DNA of 64,000 nucleotides, from positions 3,720,001 to 3,784,000 of the forward strand of contig NZ_CP013862.1 in NCBI RefSeq assembly GCF_001307805.1, given 5' to 3'. The translations under genes were made by a program, and so were the position numbers. The notes below the pieces were generated by a model, which was not told the DNA's origin, did not search any database, and worked only from the letters and a program-made list of their open reading frames with translations. Below are positions 39,677-48,999 of this stretch, piece after piece (the first letter of the stretch is position 1; each line of letters begins with the position of its first letter). This DNA comes from Lentibacillus amyloliquefaciens. Its GTDB lineage: Bacteria; Bacillota; Bacilli; Bacillales; Amphibacillaceae.

Positions 39677-39830
39677 TTATCCCGCATGTAACTGGCAGTA
39701 AGACCCCCATCTCACATGTTCGGGTATACGATAAGGATTAGGTGGGGGGTAAACTGCCAATAAATGTCCGATTCTGTTCATCTAACAATCAGTGGGAAAA
39801 GGCGCCCCACTGGTTGAAGATTCACTTTAT
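39677..39830 (+). repeat. Two-hairpin dispersed repeat, copy 5 (fullest form)
   Basis: TTATCCCGCATGTAAC opens the copy. Hairpin 1 has an outer stem GGCAGT (39694-39699)/ACTGCC (39753-39758) and an inner stem CCCCCATCT/AGGTGGGGG around the loop CACATGTTCGGGTATACG. The linker is TAAATGTCCGATTCTG; hairpin 2 is CAATCAGTGGG with CCCACTGGTTG; the end is AAGATTCACTTTAT, which provides the clpP stop codon (39827-39829). Confidence 0.82.
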
Positions 39831-40420
39831 TTTTTGTCTGTATTTCTTTCCAAAATCTTGTCAATCAAACCGTATTCCACAGATTCTTCAGCAGACTTGA
39901 AGTTGTCTCGGTCGGTGTCGCGTTCAACGACTTCCAGTGGCTGTCCGGTGCGATCAGAAAGAATTTTGTTCATTTTTTCCTTCATCTGGATGATGCGGCG
40001 GGCATGGATTTCGATGTCAGTCGCCTGTCCCTGTGTTCCGCCTAGTGGTTGGTGAATCATGACTTCACTGTTAGGCAGCGCATAGCGTTTGCCTTTTTCA
40101 CCTGCAGCCAGTAGAAACGCACCCATTGATGCAGCCATTCCAGTGCAGATGGTGGAAACATCTGATTTGATGAATTGCATTGTATCGTAAATAGCCATGC
40201 CAGCTGTGATCGAACCGCCGGGAGAGTTAATGTACAATGAAATATCCTTATCCGGATCTTCCGCTTCAAGGAAAAGAAGCTGTGCTACAATTGAGTTGGC
40301 CACGTTGTCATCAATCCCGCTGCCAAGCATGATTATGCGGTCTTTCAGCAGGCGTGAATAAATATCATATGCGCGTTCTCCACGATTTGTCTGTTCAATG
40401 ACTGTCGGTATCAGATTCAT
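39827..40420 (-). CDS. clpP: ATP-dependent Clp protease proteolytic subunit
   Basis: ClpP is the serine protease barrel that works with ClpX, ClpC and ClpE. The 197-residue product has the full catalytic triad: Ser98 in GMAASMGAF, His123 in MIHQPLGG and Asp172. On the minus strand AAGGAGG precedes the ATG. A CtsR operator covers its promoter, as in B. subtilis. The stop codon and everything after it belong to a dispersed repeat. Confidence 0.97.
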   Translation of the reverse strand: MNLIPTVIEQTNRGERAYDIYSRLLKDRIIMLGSGIDDNVANSIVAQLLFLEAEDPDKDISLYINSPGGSITAGMAIYDTMQFIKSDVSTICTGMAASMGAFLLAAGEKGKRYALPNSEVMIHQPLGGTQGQATDIEIHARRIIQMKEKMNKILSDRTGQPLEVVERDTDRDNFKSAEESVEYGLIDKILERNTDKK

Positions 40421-40483
40421 ATGTTTTCTTCCTCCTTATTTCATTTCATATTCACCCATTATGATTGGATATTTTTATCATAA

Positions 40484-40506
40484 CGAATAGGTCAAAAAAG
40501 GTCAAA
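40484..40506 (-). promoter_or_regulatory. clpP promoter with CtsR operator
   Basis: The plus strand at 40490-40506 reads GGTCAAAAAAGGTCAAA, an exact CtsR heptad tandem (GGTCAAA, 3 bases, GGTCAAA). On the minus strand it gives TTGACC as a -35 box, with TATGAT as the -10 17 bases on, so CtsR binding would cover the promoter. Confidence 0.9.
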
Positions 40507-40663
40507 TAATATAATTCGTCTGTGTATATTATGGTGACCAGCCAAAATCAAGTCTCCCGATATGTCATAAGTCATTTACCATCATACCCCTAAAACCTCA
40601 ATGATAAAACCCATAGCTGAAAATCTTTAACCAGTTTTAAATGGATATTTTATCTTGCATTAT

Positions 40664-40690
40664 TGTCTCATTCATTATAAGATTATAATT
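40664..40690 (+). promoter_or_regulatory. Candidate promoter of the app operon
   Basis: TTGTCT (40664-40669) and TATAAT (40685-40690) with 15 bases between, about 70 bases before appD. An alternative -35 is TTGCAT at 40656. The rest of the interval from clpP to appD (40507-40663) is AT-rich with no recognisable gene. Confidence 0.4.
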
Positions 40691-40758
40691 GAATTATTAA
40701 GAAATTTTAAATTTAGGTAAATAATATTAATCTTACATAAATTAAAGGGGGAAGAGAC

Positions 40759-41778
40759 GTGCCAAAGGAAACAATCCTGGAATTGGACAACTTACATACA
40801 CATTTTTTCACGGATGAAGGTGAAATTCCAGCGGTCAATGGCGTCAGCTTCTCATTACATAAAGGGGAAATTGTTGGGATAGTGGGGGAGTCCGGCTGTG
40901 GCAAGAGCGTAACATCGTTATCGATTATGCAGCTGGTGCCAAGCCCTCCAGGGAAAATTACCGGTGGTGAAATAAATTTTAAGCATGAAAACATCGTTCA
41001 TGCTTCCCAAAAACGGATGAAACAAATTCGCGGCAATGAAATCGGTATGATTTTCCAGGAACCAATGACATCGCTTAATCCGCTTTTTACGATAGGAAAT
41101 CAATTAATTGAAGCCATCCGGTTCCATCGAAAAATAACGAAAAAAGAAGCCAAACAGGAATCGATTGAACTGTTAAATTTGGTAGGAATACCCAGGGCTG
41201 AGGATGTGGTTGATGAATACCCTCACCAATTATCCGGCGGGATGCGGCAGCGTGTCATGATTGCCATGGCAATGTCATGTAATCCGGATATGTTGCTTGC
41301 GGACGAGCCCACGACGGCTTTGGATGTAACTATTCAGGCGCAAATCCTGGATATCATGAGGAATTTAAATAAAGAAAGAGACACTGCGATATTATTAATT
41401 ACGCATGACTTGGGGGTGGTAGCTGAACTGTGTGAACGTGTTATTGTCATGTACGCCGGACAGGTCGTTGAGGAAGGAAGTGTACGGGAGATTCTGAAAG
41501 ATCCGCAGCATCCATATACAAGGGGACTTATACGTTCGTTGCCCAAGCTTCATGGTGATGAACAATCGCTTTACTCCATTCCTGGAACCGTTCCTAAACC
41601 GGGAATGGCGCAGTCCGGGTGTCAATTTGCTCCACGCTGTGAATTTGCGTTTGACCGATGCTTTAAGGAGCCTCCGGAGCTATACGATCTGGGAGATGGG
41701 CGCAGCAGCCGCTGTTTCTTATATGACAAAAAGGAAGGGGATGCAGCAAAAGATGGCGAATCTGCTCTTGGAAGTTAA
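40759..41778 (+). CDS. appD: Oligopeptide ABC transporter ATP-binding protein AppD
   Basis: One of two ATPases of an OppD/DppD-type peptide importer. The 339-residue protein has Walker A GESGCGKS near 41-48, the signature LSGGMRQRV near 159-167, the Walker [12 protein letters not shown] and the C-terminal OppD/DppD domain with its cysteine pattern ([15 protein letters not shown]). It starts with GTG at 40759 behind AAAGGGGG. Gene order D-F-A-B-C is that of the B. subtilis app operon. Confidence 0.9.
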   Translation: MPKETILELDNLHTHFFTDEGEIPAVNGVSFSLHKGEIVGIVGESGCGKSVTSLSIMQLVPSPPGKITGGEINFKHENIVHASQKRMKQIRGNEIGMIFQEPMTSLNPLFTIGNQLIEAIRFHRKITKKEAKQESIELLNLVGIPRAEDVVDEYPHQLSGGMRQRVMIAMAMSCNPDMLLADEPTTALDVTIQAQILDIMRNLNKERDTAILLITHDLGVVAELCERVIVMYAGQVVEEGSVREILKDPQHPYTRGLIRSLPKLHGDEQSLYSIPGTVPKPGMAQSGCQFAPRCEFAFDRCFKEPPELYDLGDGRSSRCFLYDKKEGDAAKDGESALGS

Positions 41779-42736
41779 CGGTCTGAAAAAGTATTTTCCG
41801 ATCAAAGGGGGTGTATTTGGCCGAAAAGTTGGTGAAGTTAAAGCGGTTGATGATGTATCGTTCACGGTAAAAGAAGGAGAAATTCTCGGACTTGTTGGTG
41901 AATCAGGGTGCGGGAAGTCAACAACCGGAAAATCAATACTTCGCTTAAGCGAACCCACAGCCGGTGAAGTGAAGTTTCAGGATCAGGATGTTAACGGGTT
42001 AAGTAAAGAAGATATGCGAAAACTGCGCCGTAACATGCAGATTATATTTCAGGATCCATATGCCTCATTAAATCCCCGGCATACAGTTGAGAAAATAGTG
42101 GGAGAGCCGCTTTTGATTCATGGTATGAAGTCTTCCGGTGAACGGAAGGAAAGAGTCAGGGAGCTTCTGAAAGTTGTAGGGCTCAGCTCTTATCATGCGT
42201 CAAGGTACCCGCACCAGTTCAGCGGCGGTCAGCGACAGCGTATCGGGATTGCACGTGCGCTTGCCAACAATCCTAAATTGATTATTTGTGATGAGCCTGT
42301 ATCAGCATTGGATGTTTCTGTACAGGCACAAATTCTTAACCTTATGAATGAGCTGCGGGACCGGTTTAATTTAACCTATATCTTTATTGCACATGATCTC
42401 AGTGTTGTAAAGCATATTTGCGACAGAGTCGGTGTTATGTATCTGGGGCGCATGGCTGAATTGACAAGCAAAGATGGACTTTATAATAATCCTAAACATC
42501 CTTATACACAAGCCTTAATGTCAGCGGTTCCAGATCCGGATCCTGATTATCAGAAAGATCGCATTATCCTGAAAGGTGACGTTCCGAGTCCATCAGATCC
42601 GCCATCAGGCTGTGCATTTCATAAAAGATGTCCTTATGCAATGGATATTTGCAGTGAAGTGCGGCCGGAGTTCAGGGAAGTTGAAAACAATCATTATGTT
42701 GCATGTCATCTGTATGATGATACTGTGCAGTCATAA
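41753..42736 (+). CDS. appF: Oligopeptide ABC transporter ATP-binding protein AppF
   Basis: The second importer ATPase, 327 residues from the ATG at 41753, overlapping appD by 26 bases. Walker A is GESGCGKS, the signature [15 protein letters not shown], Walker [13 protein letters not shown], and the C-terminal domain has [15 protein letters not shown]. An ATG at 41741 directly abuts AAGGAAGGGG, so the later ATG is preferred, although its spacing (12) is longer than usual. The overlap implies coupled translation with appD. Confidence 0.92.
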   Translation: MANLLLEVNGLKKYFPIKGGVFGRKVGEVKAVDDVSFTVKEGEILGLVGESGCGKSTTGKSILRLSEPTAGEVKFQDQDVNGLSKEDMRKLRRNMQIIFQDPYASLNPRHTVEKIVGEPLLIHGMKSSGERKERVRELLKVVGLSSYHASRYPHQFSGGQRQRIGIARALANNPKLIICDEPVSALDVSVQAQILNLMNELRDRFNLTYIFIAHDLSVVKHICDRVGVMYLGRMAELTSKDGLYNNPKHPYTQALMSAVPDPDPDYQKDRIILKGDVPSPSDPPSGCAFHKRCPYAMDICSEVRPEFREVENNHYVACHLYDDTVQS

Positions 42737-42769
42737 TCGGTTGTTAAAAATTATAAGGGGGTTGCACAC

Positions 42770-44431
42770 ATGAAGCCAAGATTTTGGCTATTAATGGTTT
42801 TCGTTGCGTTGGCATTAGTAGTAGTAGCATGCAGCGGTGATGATGACTCAGATGCCGCGGGTGACAGTGATGGAAGCACTGGAGAGGACACCGAAGCGAA
42901 CAGCGGCAGTGATGGTGAAGATGTACTGGTGTTTGCACGTGGCGGCGATTCGGAGAGTCTTGACCCCGGGAGTACAACAGATGGGGAATCGTCAAGGGTG
43001 ACCAGACAGGTACTGGAAAGTCTGCTTGATTTTGATAAGGAATCATTTGAAGTTGTACCCGGCCTTGCGGAAGATTGGGAGGTCTCTGATGATGGTTTAA
43101 ATTATACATTTTATTTGGAAGAAGGGGTCACCTTCCATGATGGCACAGATTTTAATGCGGAAGCTGTTAAGACGAACTTTGAACGCTGGGCCGATCCTGA
43201 ACATGAATATGCTTTTGAGGAAGAAGGATATGTCTATTCCATGTATGGAACGATGTTCGGCGGTTATCAGGGCGATGACAGTCATGTGATTGAAAAAATC
43301 AATGTTGTGAACGATCATGAAATTGAGTTTGTCCTGAAACAGCCTTTAGGCTATTTTCTGCAAAATATGGCTATGAGTTACTTTGCCATTACTTCTCCTG
43401 CCGCACTTGAAGAATATGGACCTCAGATTAATGAAAATCCGGTTGGTACCGGACCGTTTAAATTTGAAAGCTGGACTAAAGATGATTCAATCGAATTAAG
43501 TAAATTCGAGGATTATCGTAAAGACGGTCTACCAAAAGTTGACAGTGTCGTATTCGAAGTCATTCCGGATAACGCCGCACGTCTGATTGCCCTGCAATCC
43601 GGTGAAATTGATATTATGGATGGGCTGAATCCGGATGATGCTGAAACCGTAGAAGCCGAGGAAGGTGTGGAGCTGTATACACGCTCTGAAAATAACGTTG
43701 GCTATGTAGGCTTTAATACTCAGAAGGAGCCGCTTAATCAGGTGGAGGTCCGCCGGGCAATTAACCATGCGATTGATCGTCAGGCAATTGCAGAAGCCAT
43801 GTATGCAGGGTACGCACAGCCTGCCAAAAACCCATTACCGCCGAGCTATATGGGTTACAATGATGATGTTGAAGGCTATGAATATGACGTGGAAAAAGCT
43901 AAAAGTTTATTAGCAGAAGCGGGCTATGAAGATGGTATGGAAATAGAGTTATGGACAATGCCTGTTGCCAGACCTTATATGCCTGATCCGGAAACAGTTG
44001 CTGAAATTGTTCAGAACAATCTGTCGGAAGTGGGAATCGAGGTTTCAATTGTACGCGAAGAATGGGCACCATATCTGGAAAAAACACTGCAAGGTGAACA
44101 GGAAATGTTCATGCTTGGCTGGTCCGGCACGAATGGTGACCCGGATTACTTCATGAGCAGTCTCCTTCATGGTGACAATGTTGGAAGCAGCAACCGAACA
44201 TTTTATGAAAATGATGAAGTCGATGAATTGCTGAATCAGGCAAAAACCTCTATTGACCAGGATGAACGTGCCGAATTGTATAAAGAGGCTCAAACGCTTA
44301 TAAGTGAAGACGCACCGATGGTTCCGCTCGTGCACTCTGAACCTGTTCTGGCTGCCGCTAGTTATGTGGAAAATTATGTGCCGCATCCGTCAACAAGCGA
44401 ATCACTTGCTGAAGTTGAATTGGCGAATTAA
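42770..44431 (+). CDS. appA: Oligopeptide-binding lipoprotein AppA
   Basis: A 553-residue solute-binding protein of family 5 (SBP_bac_5). The signal peptide ends in the lipobox VVAC (Cys21), followed by an acidic Asp/Ser/Gly-rich linker (about 22-52) typical of halotolerant bacteria. The binding domain has TFYLEEGVTFHDGTDFNAEAV near 110-130 and NPVGTGPFKFESW, both family signatures. AAGGGGG precedes the ATG. It is lipid-anchored outside the membrane and delivers peptides to AppBC. A terminator follows, so appBC may depend on read-through or their own promoter. Confidence 0.92.
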   Translation: MKPRFWLLMVFVALALVVVACSGDDDSDAAGDSDGSTGEDTEANSGSDGEDVLVFARGGDSESLDPGSTTDGESSRVTRQVLESLLDFDKESFEVVPGLAEDWEVSDDGLNYTFYLEEGVTFHDGTDFNAEAVKTNFERWADPEHEYAFEEEGYVYSMYGTMFGGYQGDDSHVIEKINVVNDHEIEFVLKQPLGYFLQNMAMSYFAITSPAALEEYGPQINENPVGTGPFKFESWTKDDSIELSKFEDYRKDGLPKVDSVVFEVIPDNAARLIALQSGEIDIMDGLNPDDAETVEAEEGVELYTRSENNVGYVGFNTQKEPLNQVEVRRAINHAIDRQAIAEAMYAGYAQPAKNPLPPSYMGYNDDVEGYEYDVEKAKSLLAEAGYEDGMEIELWTMPVARPYMPDPETVAEIVQNNLSEVGIEVSIVREEWAPYLEKTLQGEQEMFMLGWSGTNGDPDYFMSSLLHGDNVGSSNRTFYENDEVDELLNQAKTSIDQDERAELYKEAQTLISEDAPMVPLVHSEPVLAAASYVENYVPHPSTSESLAEVELAN

Positions 44432-44439
44432 AAAACCAG

Positions 44440-44470
44440 AGGGCAGCAGTCAAATTCTGCTGCCCTGTTT
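44440..44470 (+). terminator. Terminator after appA
   Basis: GGGCAGCAG (44441-44449) pairs perfectly with CTGCTGCCC (44457-44465), followed by TGTTT. Such a partial terminator inside ABC operons often sets the ratio of binding protein to permease. Confidence 0.72.
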
Positions 44471-44604
44471 GGCAGTCCTCCACCTCACATGTTCGGGTAT
44501 ACGGTGAAGATTAGGTGGGGATCAACTGCCGGTAAATGTCCGATTTGTTCATCTAACAATCAGTGAGGGAAGAACCCCCCTACTTATTGAAGATTCACTT
44601 TATA
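44469..44604 (+). repeat. Two-hairpin dispersed repeat, copy 6
   Basis: Hairpin 1: GGCAGT (44471-44476)/ACTGCC (44525-44530) with inner CCACCT/AGGTGG around CACATGTTCGGGTATACG. Linker TAAATGTCCGATTTGTTC; hairpin 2 CAATCAGTGAGGG with CCCTACTTATTG (imperfect); end GAAGATTCACTTTAT. It lies inside the app operon between appA and appB. Confidence 0.8.
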
Positions 44605-44622
44605 AAGAATGAGGTGAAACCA

Positions 44623-45624
44623 TTGTTTGCCTACACGATGCGACGACTATTAATGCTCATTCCTGTACTGGCAGGTATGACATTGATTACATTTTCAATT
44701 GTTCATTTAATTCCCGGAAATCCTGCTCAGGTAATTCTTGGTGAAACGGCTACAGAAACAGCGATTCAGGATCTTGAAGAAAGCATGGGTCTGAATGAGT
44801 CATACCCTATACAATATGGTGTATATGTAACTGATCTGCTTCAGGGTGATCTGGGTACATCACTCAGGTCAAAAGCGGAAATCTCAACAGAAATATTACC
44901 GCGGTTGGCAGCAACCTTTGAGCTGACATTTTTTGCTATTATATTTGCTGTTATTATAGGTGTGAACGCAGGTATCATCAGTGCCTGGAAACAGAACTCC
45001 TGGTTTGACTTTCTGGCCATGTTGTTTGCGCTTGTTGGTGTATCCATACCGATTTTTTGGCTGGCATTGATGGAGCAATGGATTTTTGCCCAGGAATTAG
45101 GCTGGCTGCCGGCATATGGACGTGAGAACAGCAGGGATCCAATTGAACCGATTACATATTTTTATGTGCTTGATTCACTTCTTCATCTGGATTTTTCCAG
45201 GACGATAGGGGTACTTAAGCATTTAGTTTTGCCAAGTATTGCTTTAGGAACCATTCCAATGGCTATTATTGCGCGGATGACGCGGTCCAGTATGCTGGAA
45301 GTCATGCATTCAGATTACATACGGACAGTTCGTGCAAAAGGAGCAAGCCAGTTTCTCGTTATTTATAAACACGCGTTGAAAAACGCCGTTATTCCAGTTT
45401 TAACAGTTATCGGTCTACAGACAGGGGTGCTGCTGGGCGGCGCTATTTTAACCGAAACAATATTCAGCTGGCCCGGTGTTGGCAGGTATGTGTACGAAGC
45501 AATCAATTACAGAGATTATCCGGTGATACAATCGGGGATTTTGGTTATTGCATTCCTGTTTGTCATTATCAATTTGATTGTTGATTTGCTGTATTCCTAT
45601 ATTGATCCAAGGATTAAATACTAG
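44623..45624 (+). CDS. appB: Oligopeptide ABC transporter permease AppB
   Basis: A 333-residue integral membrane permease of the DppB/OppB type with six predicted membrane helices. The permease EAA loop is visible as MRTVRAKGASQFLVIYKHALKNA-like sequence near 235-260 (motif RAKG). A TTG start at 44623 is chosen because GAGGTG (44611-44616) is correctly spaced; longer frames start inside the dispersed repeat. It is followed by appC after a gap of about 10 bases. Confidence 0.92.
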   Translation: MFAYTMRRLLMLIPVLAGMTLITFSIVHLIPGNPAQVILGETATETAIQDLEESMGLNESYPIQYGVYVTDLLQGDLGTSLRSKAEISTEILPRLAATFELTFFAIIFAVIIGVNAGIISAWKQNSWFDFLAMLFALVGVSIPIFWLALMEQWIFAQELGWLPAYGRENSRDPIEPITYFYVLDSLLHLDFSRTIGVLKHLVLPSIALGTIPMAIIARMTRSSMLEVMHSDYIRTVRAKGASQFLVIYKHALKNAVIPVLTVIGLQTGVLLGGAILTETIFSWPGVGRYVYEAINYRDYPVIQSGILVIAFLFVIINLIVDLLYSYIDPRIKY

Positions 45625-45634
45625 GGGGGTTCAT

Positions 45635-46570
45635 ATGAGTTTAAAAGAAAAAGATAAACAAACAGAAGAAAAAAATGAAACGAACCCTGCAAAAGCAAAT
45701 CAGCAAGCTGAAATGGAAATGATACCGGAAACATCACCATTGAAAGATACATTGAAACAATTACGGAAAAACCGATTTGCATTAGCGGGGTTAATTATCA
45801 TTGTTCTATTCCTCTTAGTTGGTATATTTGCGCCATTGATAACATCTTACGGCTATGATGACCAAGTGCTGACAGACAGGTTGCAGCCACCATCTGCAGA
45901 ACATTGGCTGGGAACTGATGATGTTGGCCGGGATATTTTCACCCGAATCGCGTTTGGGGCAAGAATCTCGCTGCAGGTAGGGTTTTTTGCTGTCATCGGC
46001 GCACTTGTATTCGGGACAATACTTGGTGTTGTGGCCGGTTATTTCGGCCGCTGGGTTGATATGCTCATTTCACGTTTTTTTGACATCTTGCTTGCTTTCC
46101 CGAGTATCCTTTTAGCCATTGCGATTGTAGCTATCATCGGGCCTTCTTTGCAAAATGCATTGATTGCTATTGCTGTCATTAATATACCGATTTTTGGCAG
46201 GCTTGTTCGTTCAAAAGTGATCAGCTTACGCGAAGAGGAGTTCATCCTGGCTGCAAAAGCACAGGGTATGAAGAATGGACGGATTATTCTGCATCATATT
46301 TTGCCTAACAGTCTGGCACCGATCATCGTACAGGCAACACTCGGGTTTGGGACAGCTATCCTTGATGCGGCTGCATTAGGTTTTCTAGGACTTGGCGCCC
46401 AGCCGCCAACGCCTGAATGGGGAGAAATGCTTGCTTCCTCAAGAGACTTTATTCAGCTGGCACCTTGGACATTAATCGCACCAGGTCTATGCATTATGCT
46501 TGTTGTGCTTGGGTTTAACCTGATTGGTGACGGCTTGCGCGATGCTCTGGACCCTAAAATGAAAAATTAA
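45635..46570 (+). CDS. appC: Oligopeptide ABC transporter permease AppC
   Basis: A 311-residue permease of the DppC/OppC type. A charged, Glu/Lys-rich N-terminal tail (about 1-45) precedes six membrane helices; HWLGTDDVGRDIFTRIAFGARISL is the family hallmark (about 89-112, spoken as HWLGTDDVGRDIF), and the EAA loop has AAKAQGMKNGRIILHHILPN-like sequence. AGGGGGG precedes the ATG. It ends the app operon at a strong terminator. Confidence 0.93.
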   Translation: MSLKEKDKQTEEKNETNPAKANQQAEMEMIPETSPLKDTLKQLRKNRFALAGLIIIVLFLLVGIFAPLITSYGYDDQVLTDRLQPPSAEHWLGTDDVGRDIFTRIAFGARISLQVGFFAVIGALVFGTILGVVAGYFGRWVDMLISRFFDILLAFPSILLAIAIVAIIGPSLQNALIAIAVINIPIFGRLVRSKVISLREEEFILAAKAQGMKNGRIILHHILPNSLAPIIVQATLGFGTAILDAAALGFLGLGAQPPTPEWGEMLASSRDFIQLAPWTLIAPGLCIMLVVLGFNLIGDGLRDALDPKMKN

Positions 46571-46583
46571 TTAACGAACACAG

Positions 46584-46622
46584 GAAAGACAAAGGCTGCC
46601 ATGTCCTTTGTCTTTCATTTGC
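46584..46622 (+). terminator. Terminator of the app operon
   Basis: GAAAGACAAAGG (46584-46595) pairs perfectly with CCTTTGTCTTTC (46605-46616), followed by ATTTG. Confidence 0.82.
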
Positions 46623-46764
46623 TCGTTTTTATCCGGCAGAATTCACTCTCCCTTGCATGTAAAATTATCAGAAAATACCGTCTCCTATAAATTCCTTTAA
46701 AAGACTTGTCTATTCATCATAGAAGTATTATAATATCCTATGTGTCTTAAAAAGACTCATTAAT

Positions 46765-46838
46765 GCGCTCGTAGCTCAGTTGGATAGAGCACTGGTTTCC
46801 GGTACCAGAAGTCGGGGGTTCAAATCCTCCCGGGCGCG
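46765..46838 (+). tRNA. tRNA-Arg (anticodon CCG)
   Basis: Full cloverleaf: acceptor GCGCTCG with CGGGCGC (one G-T pair), D arm GCTC-AGTTGGAT-AGAGC, anticodon arm CTGGT-TTCCGGT-ACCAG giving anticodon CCG (reads CGG), and T arm with GGTTCAAATCC. No CCA is encoded. A degraded integrase gene begins about 75 bases downstream, so this tRNA is a likely integration site. Confidence 0.93.
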
Positions 46839-46852
46839 CTATTTTCAGAGAG

Positions 46853-46915
46853 ACAAGGACCAAAATTGGTCACCTTTACTTAGCTAAAGCGAATGACCGT
46901 TCGTGTCCTTTTTTT
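46853..46915 (+). terminator. Possible terminator after tRNA-Arg
   Basis: AAGGAC (46855-46860) pairs with GTCCTT (46905-46910), enclosing GGTCA/TGACC, and is followed by a run of T residues. The long inner loop lowers confidence. Confidence 0.5.
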
Positions 46916-47051
46916 ATTTTATAAATGCTGAATCTAAACTTTCGGCTACAGCTGATTGCATGTTTGGAAGCATATGTGAGTACGTATCCAATGTTACTTG
47001 AATGGATGAATGACCGAGTCGCTCTTTTATAATTTTTGGGTGAGTTTGCAG
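46914..47051 (-). pseudogene. C-terminal remnant of a tyrosine-recombinase integrase
   Basis: The minus strand translates to LQTHPKIIKERLGHSS followed by IQVTLDTYSHMLPNM and ends SAFIK-stop. This is the C-terminal end of a phage-type integrase, including the RLGHSS box and the catalytic tyrosine in TLDTYSH. Nothing upstream (higher coordinates) continues the frame. It lies directly beside tRNA-Arg, the usual site of such integrases. A second integrase piece at 62625-62985 has the preceding part of the catalytic domain. Confidence 0.8.
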
Positions 47052-47066
47052 TGCGAAAGGGCTAAA

Positions 47067-47254
47067 AATATCGTATCAACCATAACGAATACATCATACC
47101 AAAGCGCGGAAAGCGTATTAGAAATGACAAATTATGAAGTTAAGCCCGCAATTGTTATATTATAAACGGGTGTCAATGTTGAACATGCGAAAGAATATAT
47201 AGATAAGGCCCAATGGATATGGTTCGAAAGGCCGTTGAATTAGTACAGGAATAG
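47067..47254 (+). pseudogene. C-terminal remnant of N-acetylmuramic acid 6-phosphate etherase (murQ)
   Basis: The plus strand reads NIVSTITNTSYQSAESVLEM, NYEVKPAIVIL, an internal stop, GVNVEHAKEYIDKAQ and, after a frameshift, MVRKAVELVQE-stop. This pattern (AEEALxxANxxVKxAIVM...GVxxxxAxxxLxxAxGxVRKA) is the end of MurQ, the cytosolic enzyme that cleaves lactate from MurNAc-6-phosphate. Only about 60 residues remain, with a stop and a frameshift. The identification is by motif memory and is moderately sure. Confidence 0.6.
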
Positions 47255-47320
47255 CATAATTAACACAAGCCCACATTCAGGATTATCTGAATCAACGTCA
47301 TTTAGATAAAGCATGCACGA

Positions 47321-47352
47321 AATCCCCACACTGAAAACAGGTGGGGATTATT
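47321..47352. terminator. Hairpin downstream of the symporter gene
   Basis: AATCCCCAC (47321-47329) pairs perfectly with GTGGGGATT (47341-47349). It lies about 55 bases beyond the minus-strand symporter stop and could terminate from either side. Between 47255 and 47404 nothing else is recognisable. Confidence 0.5.
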
Positions 47353-47404
47353 TGACGCTTACTTAATTTTAATAGTAGGTGTCTCTGTTCATATTAAGAC
47401 TGTC

Positions 47405-48796
47405 TCAAGATGCTTGCCTTTTTGAAGTCGCAAGCGTTACAAAGATTAGAACCAATATAGCAACAGGGACAGCAATTATGGAACTATTAATCTCGAATGG
47501 CTTGCCAAGCACAATTTCCCACGTTAGTGTTGTAACGACACCGGCGATCATGGAAGAAAGTCCGCCAGCTTTATTGACCCGCTTCCAGAGCAATACACCT
47601 AAAACAGCTGGTGTAAGACCTGCGCCATATACCGTGTAGGCATACATTTGGACATCCAGAATGGTCGGGAAATAGCTGATTAATACATAAGCGAGAACGC
47701 CCATTATAACCACAAAGATTTTCGTCGTATTCATCAATTGCTTATCCGTTGCATTCTTCATGAAGTACCTATTAACAATATCATAGGTGACGTTGGTCGC
47801 ACCGGATAGCAGGTAAGAGTTGCCTGTTGTAATAATAAAAGCCGTTGCTGCAGCTAATAAAATTCCGCCAACCACGTTGGGCAACACGACTGTCGAGGCC
47901 ATTAATGCCATCCCGGGTTCAATATTTTGAAACATTGAACTGGACGCAAACGCAATTAAACTGATGACAGGCGTAACAATAAGAATGCCAACGATCCATC
48001 CGATATTTGCCTTTTTGGTTGTACGATCCTCTTTAGACGCGGCCAGTCTCTGGTACATATTTTGATCACTTAATATTAAAAACAGAGGTGGCAGCAAGTA
48101 TCCCAGCAACTGGATGGTTGAGAGAGATCCTGTTGCAGTCAGGTGGCTCGCTGGCACATTTGATGTAATTTCATCCCATCCCCCTGCAATCGAAATCATG
48201 AAAGGAAGAGCAATCAATAGTCCAAGCACCATGAATCCTGAACTTAGTGCATCAGTCGGTGCAACAGACCTGAGCCCTCCGATGGTAGCGAGGAATATGA
48301 TTAAAATGCCGCCAATGATGACGCCCCATTGGGATGAAAGCCCAGTTGTTACGTTTAAGATAAACCCCACGCCTTGAATTTGATACGAAACAATCCCGAT
48401 ATAGGCAAGAATGATGATGATACTCGCCAGTAATCTGGCACCTGGTCCATATTTTTCTTCCAGGACTGAGGAGACAGTATATTTCCCCAGACTGCGTACT
48501 TTGGGGGCGATGAAATAGAGTGAAATGATGCCGGCAAGAACCGGGATGGTTAATAGAAAAGCCGGGATTATACCGAAACTGTAAGCCATCGATGTCTGGC
48601 CCCCGGTTATACTGCCGCTTCCTACCCACGTGGCCAGCAGTGTACCACTCAACACAAGTGTGCCTAAACTTCTTCCCGCTAAAATGTAATCCTCACTTTT
48701 TGAAATTTTTTTCGAGTAGTAGATACCAAGCATTACCATAAGAATGCCGTATCCTATCACATACCATAATAACGATACATCTGATTCAATACCCAA
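47405..48796 (-). CDS. Sodium:solute symporter family protein
   Basis: A 463-residue, roughly 13-helix transporter of the SSF family, which couples Na+ entry to uptake of a small solute. The N-terminal YYSKKISKSEDYILAGRSLG is the SSF amino-terminal signature; TWVGSGSITGGQTSMAYSFG and ALSSGFMVLGLLIALPFMI are also typical. A TTG start at 48796 is supported by AAAGGGGAT on the minus strand; the longer frame from 48850 has no site. It is divergent from a MarR regulator and next to a creatinase-like M24 protein, so an amide or amino-acid-like solute is possible. The substrate cannot be read from the sequence. Confidence 0.85.
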   Translation of the reverse strand: MGIESDVSLLWYVIGYGILMVMLGIYYSKKISKSEDYILAGRSLGTLVLSGTLLATWVGSGSITGGQTSMAYSFGIIPAFLLTIPVLAGIISLYFIAPKVRSLGKYTVSSVLEEKYGPGARLLASIIIILAYIGIVSYQIQGVGFILNVTTGLSSQWGVIIGGILIIFLATIGGLRSVAPTDALSSGFMVLGLLIALPFMISIAGGWDEITSNVPASHLTATGSLSTIQLLGYLLPPLFLILSDQNMYQRLAASKEDRTTKKANIGWIVGILIVTPVISLIAFASSSMFQNIEPGMALMASTVVLPNVVGGILLAAATAFIITTGNSYLLSGATNVTYDIVNRYFMKNATDKQLMNTTKIFVVIMGVLAYVLISYFPTILDVQMYAYTVYGAGLTPAVLGVLLWKRVNKAGGLSSMIAGVVTTLTWEIVLGKPFEINSSIIAVPVAILVLIFVTLATSKRQAS

Positions 48797-48932
48797 TGCC
48801 AGATCCCCTTTCTTGTTTGTAGTGCCCCTTGAATCATGAGCAAAACGCACGATCAGCAGATACGATATCGTAACGATTTTTTATAGAACGCAAGTCTTTT
48901 CAGTCCCGCTTAATCCCATCTGTTTGTACGAT

Positions 48933-48963
48933 AGTTGACAAAAGCAACTAAAATGGTTATGGT
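48933..48963 (+). promoter_or_regulatory. marR promoter with operator-like inverted repeat
   Basis: TTGACA (48935-48940), 17 bases, TATGGT (48958-48963). The inverted repeat TAGTTG-N7-CAACTA (48933-48951) overlaps the -35 box and lies in the divergent symporter/marR interval, a good place for MarR self-binding and control of both genes. Confidence 0.6.
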
Positions 48964-48999
48964 ATATTGTAAATTATTTAAAAAGTGGAATCAATCAAA

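Noticed and set aside
47067..47254. Short plus-strand coding stretch as an intact small gene
   Set aside because: It has an internal stop, needs a frameshift to finish, and lacks a start and ribosome site; a murQ relic fits better.
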